A stretch of DNA of 7,193 bases from CAYYVK01 sp964475145 (GTDB lineage: Archaea; Aenigmatarchaeota; Aenigmatarchaeia; CG10238-14; SCSR01), in contig CAYYVK010000024.1 in assembly GCA_964475145.1 (NCBI GenBank), forward strand, positions 1 through 7,193, written 5' to 3'. Each line of letters opens with the position of its first letter. The first letter of the stretch is position 1. The notes beneath the pieces were generated by a model. The model saw only the letters and a list, made by a program, of their open reading frames with translations. It had not been told where the DNA came from and searched no databases. A program made the position numbers and the translations under genes. Of the stretch, positions 1 to 5,815 are shown one piece after another.

Positions 1-176
1 ATTGTTGCTTGGTCTACAGTTGAAGCAATCCCTGTTATGTTTATGCTTTGAGTTTGATTGAATTGTTTGATCGGATCTAGATTAATGCTCTGCTGACTTA
101 CTACTCTTGTAAATGTTACGGAAGTAAGAAATAGCAAAAAAATTGCTGAGAACAAACAAAATTTTGTTTTTCTCAT
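1..176 (-). CDS. Secreted protein of unknown function, N-terminal part only
   Basis: The reading frame opens at ATG 176-174 and stays open for 58 codons to the left edge, so only the N-terminus is present. The product begins with a Sec-type signal peptide: basic MRKTK, a hydrophobic core (about residues 6-22, FCLFSAIFLLFLTSV then TF) and a likely cleavage near VVS-QQ around residue 27. The visible mature part is polar, Gln/Asn-rich and has sequons at NQT and NIT; it could lead into an Ig-like domain, but too little is seen to name a family. The ATG follows the TAG stop of the MinD-like gene with no base between them, and a purine-rich stretch (AGGTTGAGATAG) lies just upstream inside that gene, so it is surely the last visible member of the same operon and probably translationally coupled. 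The call as a real gene is good because of the signal peptide and the exact join; function is unknown. Confidence 0.8.
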   Translation of the reverse strand, partial: MRKTKFCLFSAIFLLFLTSVTFTRVVSQQSINLDPIKQFNQTQSINITGIASTVDQAT

Positions 177-950
177 CTATCTCAACCTTGGGCTAATCAA
201 TCCTAAAATTCTTCGGAAAATTCCCTGCTTTCTGTATTCTATTCCTGTGAGCTTACTTGCTAGCTCAAAGAAAGATTGGCTAACAGAAGAATTTTTTTGT
301 ACAAACGTTACTAAACTTCCTTTGTTCGTGCTTTCCAAAATTTTTTCATCTTCTTTTACAACACCTAAAACTGGCAACTCTGTAAAATTTCTCGCTTCTT
401 CCGTAGAAACTTCATACCTTTTCCCCTTAACTCTGTTCAAAACTATTCCTAGTAGCAATGGTTTTGGATTAAGAGAACTTGCTAACTGCTTGCACTTTAC
501 AACGTCGAGCAAGGAAGGTATAGAAGGATTTGCAACGAAAAGAACTTCATCAGCAAGCTGCAGAGCTATTAAAGCCTCTCTCCCAAGACCAGGAGCAGAA
601 TCTAGCAAAGCAACATCAAAACTAGCAAAAACTTCTTTCATTTTGCTCTTCAAGCTTACTACATCAACTTCTGGTAGTTCTCTTAACTCTAAAGATGCAG
701 GCACTATGCTTAGTCCTGACTGATGAAGATAAACAGCTTCTTCAAGCTTACATTCATTCTTAAGAAAGTTGTTGAAGGTGAATGGGAAAAAGTATGCGTT
801 GAACAGTAAGCTTAAGTGTGATGTTGTTAAGTTGCAATCTACAACAACAACTCTTTGACCAAGCTCTTGCAAAGCAACTCCTAAGTTAGCAGCTACAGTA
901 GTTTTTCCAACACCACCCTTACCAGAACAAACATCAATTATTCTTACCAT
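177..950 (-). CDS. minD: MinD/ParA-family ATPase with C-terminal membrane-targeting helix
   Basis: A 257-residue P-loop ATPase of the MinD/ParA (SIMIBI) class, which dimerises on ATP, binds a surface and positions cellular machinery. Residues 11-18 are the deviant Walker A box KGGVGKTT with the signature Lys11 and Lys16. Asp38 in DCNLTTSHL is switch I, LLDSAPG (115-121, Asp117) is switch II/Walker B, LNR (171-173) fits the base-binding Asn, and LPVLGVVKEDEKI (192-204) matches the usual iPvlGviPeD segment. The end, from about residue 240 (RKQGIFRRILGLIS), resembles the amphipathic MinD membrane-targeting sequence, so a membrane-associated MinD is favoured over a DNA-partitioning ParA or an Mrp-type carrier. 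The start ATG has GAGGGAG at 954-960. Its first 17 bases overlap the end of the large surface-protein gene and its stop abuts the next secreted-protein gene, which suggests that the ATPase serves exported surface components rather than cell division. MinE-like partners are not visible. The symbol denotes the family, not proven MinD function. Confidence 0.93.
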   Translation of the reverse strand: MVRIIDVCSGKGGVGKTTVAANLGVALQELGQRVVVVDCNLTTSHLSLLFNAYFFPFTFNNFLKNECKLEEAVYLHQSGLSIVPASLELRELPEVDVVSLKSKMKEVFASFDVALLDSAPGLGREALIALQLADEVLFVANPSIPSLLDVVKCKQLASSLNPKPLLLGIVLNRVKGKRYEVSTEEARNFTELPVLGVVKEDEKILESTNKGSLVTFVQKNSSVSQSFFELASKLTGIEYRKQGIFRRILGLISPRLR

Positions 951-3243
951 ATTCTCCCTCCTCTTTTATCGCATCAAACTTTTGTTCGAAAGGTATGCTT
1001 TTTAAGCGGTTCTTCAAATCGAACAACAAACTTCTAACTTCTTCCCTTCCTCTATCAACTTTCCTTCTCTTAAGGATGAATGCAAGAGAAAAGGAAGCTA
1101 ATGCAAAGAGTAGAATAAAAACTACATCCCAACCTATCTCTGGCAAGATTACTCTCCCTGTTATTCCTGTTGGTTGGCTTACAGTTTTGTTGGTCGCTAA
1201 TATTGTAAAGCCGAATGTCTTTTCCTTTTTAACTTGGTCATTGAAAACTGTAATAGAAGCGCTAAGAGTAGTTTGATTTGCATCAGAAGGTATGGAAAAG
1301 TAAATTTGTATCTTTTTCGTTTCTCCGACTTTCAAATCTTCCAAACTCTTTTCTATTCTGTAATAGCTTGAAGGCACTCCAGTAATGAACATCTGTAAGC
1401 CGTACAAATCGCTTTGACCTGTATTTATTAAATCAAACTCTTGTGTCAAGTTCTCTCCTGCAACAACTCTTATTGAATCAGGGAATACTATAGAGAGTTC
1501 CTTACTTCTCTCAAACTTCAATTCTTTGCTCGTGTTAAAACTTATGTAAGGATACTTTTCTGCTTTTAACAATAAAGTGTATAATCCTTCAGCCTCAGGC
1601 CCTATAAATTCTACCTGGAATATCCCGTTGGAATCTGTTGTAGTTGTGACGTTTATGCTTGTACCTTTCAGGCTTATGAATACAGTAGCATTCTTTATGG
1701 CATTCCTATTTTCATCTAGAACAACACCCCTTACTCTTATCAAGTCTTTCAGGTAAAATCTTTCCTTGTTCAAGTTAAAATCAACAGAAAGCTGTTCTAG
1801 AGTGCCTAAAGCATAAGCAGACAAGCTTGAAGTGGTCACACTTACCAAATTTCTCACAGTATCTACAGTGCCTGTAACTTCTTCCCAAGATCCGTAACAC
1901 AATTTTTTACCGTTGTTCCATTTTTCACACTTGTAGACTTTTATCATACTTTCATCCAAAACATTCCTTTCGTCATACCTCATTTCTATTGTTGCTTGGG
2001 AATAGGGAAGAGCTACTTCATAAACATACAAGCCAACCAAATTTATGCCAGGTATATCCACGCTAGTAGAATAATAGTACCTTATCGGATCTTCGAAACT
2101 TCTTATACTAATGGTTCTAAGATAAAGAACTGATTGTGGAAAAGTTATTTGCAAGTCATAAGTTCCAGGTGGTAAGTAACCGCTATAAGCCCCAGAAGAA
2201 TCCGTATAAAGCTTCAGTTTTTCTACACTACCAGACAAAAATCTAAGCTCTGCTGAAACCCCTTTCCCACTCTCATCAGTTATCTTTCCAGAAACAGGAA
2301 CTATGTAGCTTATTGTAATGCTGTCATAGTAGGTATAATTCTTATGGTATAGATAAGCAGTCAGCTTATAGCTGTCTGGATATACGTTTGGAGCAACTAT
2401 AGCCAAATTATAGTAATTGCTTACTGGTGTTATGGCTTTTATTTCAGCTCTGGTAGAGCCTACTTGAATCTCTACATTGCTGCTCGTTAAAGGTATTGTA
2501 CTTCCTCTGTCCAATGCTTTTAATTGAAGCGTTATTGTATCGTTAGGTTTAACCAGAGTCTTGTCTATTCCTGTTATAGAAAAGAGAACAGGCTCGTTAA
2601 CTGTTAAGCTAATTGCTTTTGTATCGCTCACTCTTCCGTAAGATGTGGTTATAGCTAAAGAGTACTGGCCAGAAACGTTTGGAGCATCTAGATAAATTAT
2701 CCAACCTTTAGAAGGATCGTAAGGCGGCTGGACCTTAGGCTGAACTAAAGAATCGTTAAGTTTGAGTGTAAAACTTACTCCAGAGCTTATTTGCTCGTCG
2801 TTTCTTTTTACTACCACATCAACTTCTATCAAGTCTCCTAAGTAGATTGTTGAAGGAGTAATGCTAGAAATTGTTGTAGTGAAAGAAGAGACTTCAAAAG
2901 CTTGTGTTTGGCTAACACTTTCTGAATTGTTGTTCGTGCATGTTATACTAGCAGAAAACTTATTTGGGTAGCTTAGGTAAAGGCTTTCTATTGTTGTAAT
3001 GTACATGCCAGATTGGAATGCTAAATCTTTTGTAGGTATGGTATATCCGTCTTCACCAACTGCTGATAGCTTAACGCTTGAAATGCTGTTAAGCTCGTCA
3101 GTACAATTGACTTTTACAGTTAAAGATTCTCCAACCCATAAGCTGGAGGAAGGCTCAAACGTCACACTATTTATTACAGGCGATGCTAAAACTGCTTTTG
3201 TTAGTGCTAAGATAAAAACTATTGTAACCATTATCTTCTTCAT
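934..3243 (-). CDS. Large Ig-like repeat surface protein, type I membrane protein
   Basis: A 769-residue exported protein. A signal peptide covers residues 1-20 (cleavage near VLA-SP). Next come three Ig-like units (about 22-120, 121-218, 219-317), the last two sharing an APNV...Y.L motif near their ends. A carboxypeptidase-regulatory-like beta domain follows at 316-380 (SGKITDESGKGV, then a PPGTYDLQI ending). A segment at about 381-482 ends in W-E-V-T-G-T-V-D...SLSAYALG, a pattern common at the ends of surface beta domains. A second regulatory/Big_1-like domain lies at 502-565 and a NEW3-like Ig domain at about 584-682. A membrane helix spans about 705-724 and a basic 45-residue cytoplasmic tail follows. 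Only four cysteines occur, as pairs 47/102 and 439/449, plausible disulfides. At least twelve N-X-S/T sequons suggest glycosylation. The gene starts in an ATGA overlap with the regulator upstream, has GGTGA before the ATG, and overlaps the MinD-like gene by 17 bases. A surface or adhesion role is inferred; no enzyme motif is seen. Confidence 0.88.
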   Translation of the reverse strand: MKKIMVTIVFILALTKAVLASPVINSVTFEPSSSLWVGESLTVKVNCTDELNSISSVKLSAVGEDGYTIPTKDLAFQSGMYITTIESLYLSYPNKFSASITCTNNNSESVSQTQAFEVSSFTTTISSITPSTIYLGDLIEVDVVVKRNDEQISSGVSFTLKLNDSLVQPKVQPPYDPSKGWIIYLDAPNVSGQYSLAITTSYGRVSDTKAISLTVNEPVLFSITGIDKTLVKPNDTITLQLKALDRGSTIPLTSSNVEIQVGSTRAEIKAITPVSNYYNLAIVAPNVYPDSYKLTAYLYHKNYTYYDSITISYIVPVSGKITDESGKGVSAELRFLSGSVEKLKLYTDSSGAYSGYLPPGTYDLQITFPQSVLYLRTISIRSFEDPIRYYYSTSVDIPGINLVGLYVYEVALPYSQATIEMRYDERNVLDESMIKVYKCEKWNNGKKLCYGSWEEVTGTVDTVRNLVSVTTSSLSAYALGTLEQLSVDFNLNKERFYLKDLIRVRGVVLDENRNAIKNATVFISLKGTSINVTTTTDSNGIFQVEFIGPEAEGLYTLLLKAEKYPYISFNTSKELKFERSKELSIVFPDSIRVVAGENLTQEFDLINTGQSDLYGLQMFITGVPSSYYRIEKSLEDLKVGETKKIQIYFSIPSDANQTTLSASITVFNDQVKKEKTFGFTILATNKTVSQPTGITGRVILPEIGWDVVFILLFALASFSLAFILKRRKVDRGREEVRSLLFDLKNRLKSIPFEQKFDAIKEEGEYGKNN
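954..960 (-). promoter_or_regulatory. Ribosome binding site of the MinD-like gene
   Basis: On the minus strand GAGGGAG lies three bases before the ATG at 950-948, inside the final codons of the preceding surface-protein gene. GAGG can pair with the CCUC core of the 16S rRNA tail at about six bases from the start, which supports this start codon over others. Confidence 0.55.
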
Positions 3244-3452
3244 TTTCTCACCTTTGCAACAGTATACACGTTTGCCTTACCTACTTTGTGAAACTCTAGC
3301 AAACCACGATTCTTCATGGCTTCTAGATAGCCTACTAGAATATACCTTTTTAGTCCAAGCTCTTTGGCAAGTTGAGAAGTGGAAAGTATTCGGTTCTTCA
3401 GAATTTCTATTATTTTTTCTTCTATCTGTTTAGTCGTTAAACCGCTTTCCAT
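3240..3452 (-). CDS. Small winged-helix transcriptional regulator
   Basis: A 70-residue protein made almost entirely of one winged helix-turn-helix. Helix 1 is about residues 6-20 (TTKQIEEKIIEILKN). The helix-turn-helix is about 23-48, with LSTSQLAKELGL then the recognition helix RYILVGYLEAMKNRG. The wing is about 51-66, LLEFHKVGKANVYTV. No ligand or metal domain is attached. The frame can be extended to a TTG at 3473-3471, but the ATG at 3452 is preferred. A perfect TTTAAATA box (3484-3477) is centred 28.5 bases upstream of it, which places the transcript start right at this ATG and upstream TTG codons outside the message; no ribosome site is present, as expected for a leaderless mRNA. Its TGA stop overlaps the surface-protein ATG (ATGA, 3243-3240). 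As first gene of the operon with repeat sites around its own promoter, it is most simply an autoregulator of the surface/MinD operon. Confidence 0.85.
   Translation of the reverse strand: MESGLTTKQIEEKIIEILKNRILSTSQLAKELGLKRYILVGYLEAMKNRGLLEFHKVGKANVYTVAKVRK
3247..3253 (-). promoter_or_regulatory. Strong archaeal-type ribosome binding site (AGGTGAG)
   Basis: On the minus strand AGGTGAG precedes the ATG at 3243-3241; its GGTGA core ends four bases before the start. GGTGA is the best match to the tail of archaeal 16S rRNA. It lies inside the regulator gene, so the surface protein is translated from an internal site and likely coupled through the ATGA overlap. Confidence 0.7.
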
Positions 3453-3476
3453 ATAGTAACAATTTGGTTGCAATAT

Positions 3477-3484
3477 TATTTAAA
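3477..3484 (-). promoter_or_regulatory. TATA box of the regulator-surface-MinD operon
   Basis: On the minus strand the eight bases read TTTAAATA, an exact match to the archaeal TATA consensus. The centre is 28.5 bases from the A of the ATG at 3452. Transcription from this box would begin within about two bases of that ATG, giving a leaderless message. The region just upstream is A/T-rich, and a purine-rich BRE is not sharply defined. Confidence 0.75.
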
Positions 3485-3499
3485 TATTTATTCTATGTA

Positions 3500-3515
3500 G
3501 TTACAATATTGTAAC
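3500..3515. promoter_or_regulatory. Perfect 16-base palindrome, candidate operator
   Basis: The sequence GTTACAATATTGTAAC is its own reverse complement. It lies 15 bases upstream of the TATA box of the regulator operon, roughly -48 to -63 from the inferred transcript start. A near copy of its half (GTTGCAATATT, 3468-3478, one mismatch in 11) lies exactly 32 bases away, about three helical turns, between the TATA box and the start. A half in the other orientation (CATATAGTAAC, 3450-3460, nine of 11) covers the start itself. This suits a dimeric regulator such as the adjacent winged-helix protein. It could instead form a weak hairpin after the convergently placed upstream operon ends. Confidence 0.55.
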
Positions 3516-3516
3516 A

Positions 3517-3534
3517 ATATAAAAATTAAAAGTT
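3517..3534 (-). terminator. T-tract terminator of the three-gene Ig operon
   Basis: Directly after the TAA stop at 3535-3537 the minus strand reads AACTTTTAATTTTTATAT. Archaeal termination commonly uses such U-tracts without a hairpin. The location fits: the next minus-strand gene has its own promoter within 60 bases. Confidence 0.5.
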
Positions 3535-4290
3535 TTAAAAGTAACCTTCTTTTGCCAGCTTCAGCAAGTCTATCAGGTAGTGAACAAAGCCTAAGAAGCC
3601 TGACTCTTTCTTCAGCCTTACCTCTTTCTGAGCAAAGTGCTTTCCGTCCTCAGAAGCTACAGACAAAGTTAAATTCTCTTCAGACCACACTGTTGGTTTA
3701 TAGCTAATCGCAACAGTCTTAACTTCACCCTTTTTCATCTCTTCTATTTTCTTCTGCTGGAAGATCCAGCCTAAAGGAATGTTTTCTGGTATTATTACGA
3801 CATTCTTCACGTCCTTCTCTGCCTTTAAATCAAAAACAACAGCATTCTCGTAAGTCCTAAAGCTGGTTATTGTGAAAATATTTTCAGTAGGATAAGAATA
3901 GATTTTTTCTAAGTTGAAAGTCTTCTCCAGCATCTCATTAGCAAAGTATACTCTAATTCTTCCTGAAAAGTTACCAGTTAAGTTTGTAAACCAGTATAAT
4001 TCAAAAATTTTTCTATCTCCAGGCATGAATTTCTTTTCCTGGCTCCAGGCAGTAAAAATTGTTTGAGAATAGTTAAAAACGTCTATTCGAGCTCTGCTTG
4101 TATAAGAAACGCTTCCACTGTTGTAAAACTCAAGCCTGAAAACTATTAAATTGTTAAAAAACTCGTAAGAAAATGAGGTAATGTTTCCTCTCAATGTTTT
4201 TGGAACATTAACTTCTATTAACACGGCCTGGGCATTAGATAGAATTAAACTGAGGGGGAAGAAAAGAAAAACTAGAAGCTTGGCTTTCAT
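3535..4290 (-). CDS. Secreted two-domain Ig-like protein with C-terminal amphipathic helix
   Basis: A 251-residue exported protein without recognised family. Residues 1-22 are a signal peptide (MKAK, hydrophobic core, cleavage near AQA-VL). Two beta-rich segments follow: about 23-130, including LEFYNSGSVSYTSRARIDVF typical of an intermolecular-stabilising Ig-like fold, and about 131-228, ending in ISYKPT...LTLSVASEDGKHF. There are no cysteines and no transmembrane helix in the mature part. Instead the last 23 residues (from GFLGFVHYLIDLLKLAKEG) form a strongly amphipathic helix that could lie on the membrane or bind a partner. Sequons at N36, N73, N103, N107 and N206 point to glycosylation. 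It is the last gene of a three-gene operon, two bases after the previous stop, with GGAGAT as ribosome site. The context suggests a membrane-proximal accessory to the neighbouring exported proteins; function is unknown. Confidence 0.82.
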   Translation of the reverse strand: MKAKLLVFLFFPLSLILSNAQAVLIEVNVPKTLRGNITSFSYEFFNNLIVFRLEFYNSGSVSYTSRARIDVFNYSQTIFTAWSQEKKFMPGDRKIFELYWFTNLTGNFSGRIRVYFANEMLEKTFNLEKIYSYPTENIFTITSFRTYENAVVFDLKAEKDVKNVVIIPENIPLGWIFQQKKIEEMKKGEVKTVAISYKPTVWSEENLTLSVASEDGKHFAQKEVRLKKESGFLGFVHYLIDLLKLAKEGYF

Positions 4291-4292
4291 TT

Positions 4293-4826
4293 CTATCTCC
4301 AGAAGCTATAGATAAAATCATACTTAGGCTTTTGAACTATTACATCAATTACTCCTGTATAGTTTCCAGCTTCAGCTCCTTCTGCGTAGAAGCCTACTTC
4401 TACTGTAACATTTTCCTTAGGATGAAGAATGAAATTGTTCTTGCTAAACTTTACAAAGCTAGAAATGTTTCCCCACGCTTTAATAACTATTTTGACATCC
4501 TTTTCTTTCAAGTTTACCAGGCTTACAAACCTCTTGCCAAAGTTTTTACCAGCAGGAATTATTCCAAAGTTGAGGTTCCAAGGATCTGCAGATATACCCA
4601 ACAAAAGTTTTTCTTGTTCTGGTTGAACAGGAGCAACTTCAACTGACGAAGGATATCTCGTTATCTCATAGTTGAAAAACAAATCAGAATAAGAAATAAA
4701 AGTTCTGTTAGCAACGATGCCCTTTGGCTCATACTGGTAGTTTATTAAAAAGTTTATAGCTAAGATTGTAAAGCAAATTAGGGTAAGAATTGCTACTACC
4801 CACAAAAATTTCTTCTTTCTTTTCAT
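4293..4826 (-). CDS. Signal-anchored membrane protein with one ASH-like Ig domain
   Basis: Starting at ATG 4826 the product has 177 residues; a GTG at 4835 would add three. The ATG is preferred because it forms an exact ATGA overlap with the TGA of the gene before it, the same join as elsewhere in this window. The N-terminus is MKRKKK followed by a membrane helix at about 7-30 without a clear cleavage site, so a signal anchor with the rest outside is likely. A linker (31-74) contains a Pro/Glu/Gln-rich piece. Residues 75-167 form one beta-sandwich with the NFGIIPAG...VSLVN...F.LHPKENVTVEVGFYAEG...G.YTGVIDV pattern seen in ASPM/SPD-2/Hydin- and MSP-like Ig domains. Sequons lie at N40, N120, N139 and N155. 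The only cysteine (Cys18) is inside the membrane helix. Middle gene of the operon; probably part of a complex with its neighbours. Function unknown. Confidence 0.8.
   Translation of the reverse strand: MKRKKKFLWVVAILTLICFTILAINFLINYQYEPKGIVANRTFISYSDLFFNYEITRYPSSVEVAPVQPEQEKLLLGISADPWNLNFGIIPAGKNFGKRFVSLVNLKEKDVKIVIKAWGNISSFVKFSKNNFILHPKENVTVEVGFYAEGAEAGNYTGVIDVIVQKPKYDFIYSFWR
4295..4300 (-). promoter_or_regulatory. Ribosome binding site inside the preceding gene
   Basis: On the minus strand GGAGAT ends four bases before the ATG at 4290-4288 and overlaps the last codons and stop of the preceding gene. This supports the chosen start and close translational linkage. Confidence 0.6.
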
Positions 4827-5773
4827 CTGTACCACTTATAAACCAAAACACTACCAACAACAATTATTATCAATGCTATTATGAGCCACCATGGAAATAC
4901 TTGTGGTCTTGCTACTGCAACATAAGGTGCAACAATAGGTGGTAATGAAAGCTTGAAGAGTTTAGAATCCGATCCTGTAGTGTAGCTTACCGTCGTTCTT
5001 GCTTCAATTTCTTGTGGCATATCCTTATAAACGTTTAAGTAAGCTTTCAAAACCTTCAATTCGCCTGGTTTGACTAGCTCAGTAGAGGAAGAAATGTTTG
5101 CTATAGAAGTGTTGTTAGCTACTATTTCATGAGAAGCTCTTGCCGAAACAGTAACACTGCCTGTATTCTTGAAGTAAGTGTTTATCTCAAGCCTATTGCC
5201 TACGTAGCTTCCTGGAACTACGTCAAGAATTATACCATCTCTTACAGCATTACCTGGAACCTTGAACAAAATGTTTACTCCAGTTACTGCAACAACTCTT
5301 GCTCCTGCTTGTCCTAGAACTTCAGAAGGAACAGCAGGTAAAGGCTTTATTCTGAGTAAATGGTAGCCTGGTTCTGCATTGCTCGGGATGTTTAGGATAA
5401 AGCTTACTTCTCTCCACCCTCTTACCTCTCCTGCAGCTGTCTTCAGAGTTTCATTAGTTGGCTTAAGCTCCACAGGGTTGGCTAAAAATTCTGCCCAACC
5501 AATCACAATTTCTTCTGAATAGTTATAAAGAAGGGTTTTGTAAGCATCTCTGGTAAAAAAGTCCAGGTTGCCTTGCTCGCTTTCTAGGCTTACTATTAAA
5601 GGTTCTGTAGATGGCGTCACTATGTAGAACTTTACTATTTTACTTTCTCCCCTTCCTATCTCCCCTAAATCCACGATTGGTGGGGAAACTCCGACTACGA
5701 ATTCTGCAGCAAGAGATTTTTCGCAGAAGAAAAGCAACGTTAAAACTGCTATCAACGCAAGAATCTTTCGCAT
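4823..5773 (-). CDS. Type I membrane protein with two Ig-like domains
   Basis: A 316-residue exported membrane protein. The signal peptide is residues 1-22 (cleavage near LAA-EF). Domain 1 (about 24-173) begins VGVSPPIVDLGEIGRGESK and contains SFILNIPSNAEPGYHLLRI and a late VTGVNILFKVPG strand. Domain 2 (about 178-278) has the NTGSVTVSARASHEI pattern of CARDB/DUF11-like folds and LVKPGELKVLKAYL. A membrane helix at about 294-313 ends in the short basic tail KWYR. Sequons occur at N84, N107, N221 and N226. The order (P-P-x-x-x-x-G-E-x-x-x-G-E opening, G-Y-H-L-L-R-I hairpin, second domain, C-terminal anchor) recalls the bacterial membrane-anchored DUF916/DUF3324 proteins that hold WxL surface proteins, but only loosely. 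It is the first gene of its operon. The ATG has no ribosome site and lies in a 42-base divergent promoter shared with the PqqD-like gene, so it is probably leaderless. Confidence 0.85.
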   Translation of the reverse strand: MRKILALIAVLTLLFFCEKSLAAEFVVGVSPPIVDLGEIGRGESKIVKFYIVTPSTEPLIVSLESEQGNLDFFTRDAYKTLLYNYSEEIVIGWAEFLANPVELKPTNETLKTAAGEVRGWREVSFILNIPSNAEPGYHLLRIKPLPAVPSEVLGQAGARVVAVTGVNILFKVPGNAVRDGIILDVVPGSYVGNRLEINTYFKNTGSVTVSARASHEIVANNTSIANISSSTELVKPGELKVLKAYLNVYKDMPQEIEARTTVSYTTGSDSKLFKLSLPPIVAPYVAVARPQVFPWWLIIALIIIVVGSVLVYKWYR

Positions 5774-5815
5774 ATTTGAATTTATTTATTTATATAAAAT
5801 AAGTTTTTAACAGCT
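5774..5815. promoter_or_regulatory. Compact divergent promoter region
   Basis: These 42 bases separate two divergent ATGs. They hold an A/T-only core with repeated TTTA (5781-5791) and the palindrome TTTATATAAA (5789-5798). Rightward, TTTATTTA at 5785-5792 is centred 27.5 bases from the ATG at 5816. Leftward, TTATTTTA at 5802-5795 is centred 25.5 bases from the ATG at 5773. Neither gene has a ribosome site, so both are likely leaderless and their core promoters overlap physically. Confidence 0.6.

Noticed and set aside
247..723. Plus-strand open frame of 158 codons opposite the MinD-like gene
   Set aside because: It is wholly antisense to a clear ATPase with all its motifs, has no promoter or ribosome site and gives low-complexity Ser/Thr-rich sequence.
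995..1276. Plus-strand open frame opposite the end of the large surface protein
   Set aside because: It is a shadow of the strongly supported minus-strand gene; its apparent basic and hydrophobic pattern mirrors the tail and membrane helix codons.
2999..3433. Plus-strand open frame across the start of the surface protein and the regulator
   Set aside because: It spans two well-supported minus-strand genes and their ATGA junction, and has no initiation signals.
4332..4646. Plus-strand open frames in two registers opposite the ASH-like gene
   Set aside because: Both are antisense to a gene with a membrane anchor and Ig pattern, and neither has a coding signature.
5129..5317. Plus-strand open frame of 62 codons
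   Set aside because: It is antisense to domain 1/2 of the type I membrane protein, is rich in Ser/Cys/Tyr shadow codons and lacks start signals.
4823..5773. True WxL/DUF916 system
   Set aside because: The anchor protein is only loosely similar and no W-x-L domain pair is seen in the visible part of the candidate partner, so I keep it as an analogy only.
5611..5802. Plus-strand open frame running into the divergent promoter
   Set aside because: It overlaps the signal peptide codons of the opposite gene and ends inside the A/T core promoter, so it is a shadow.
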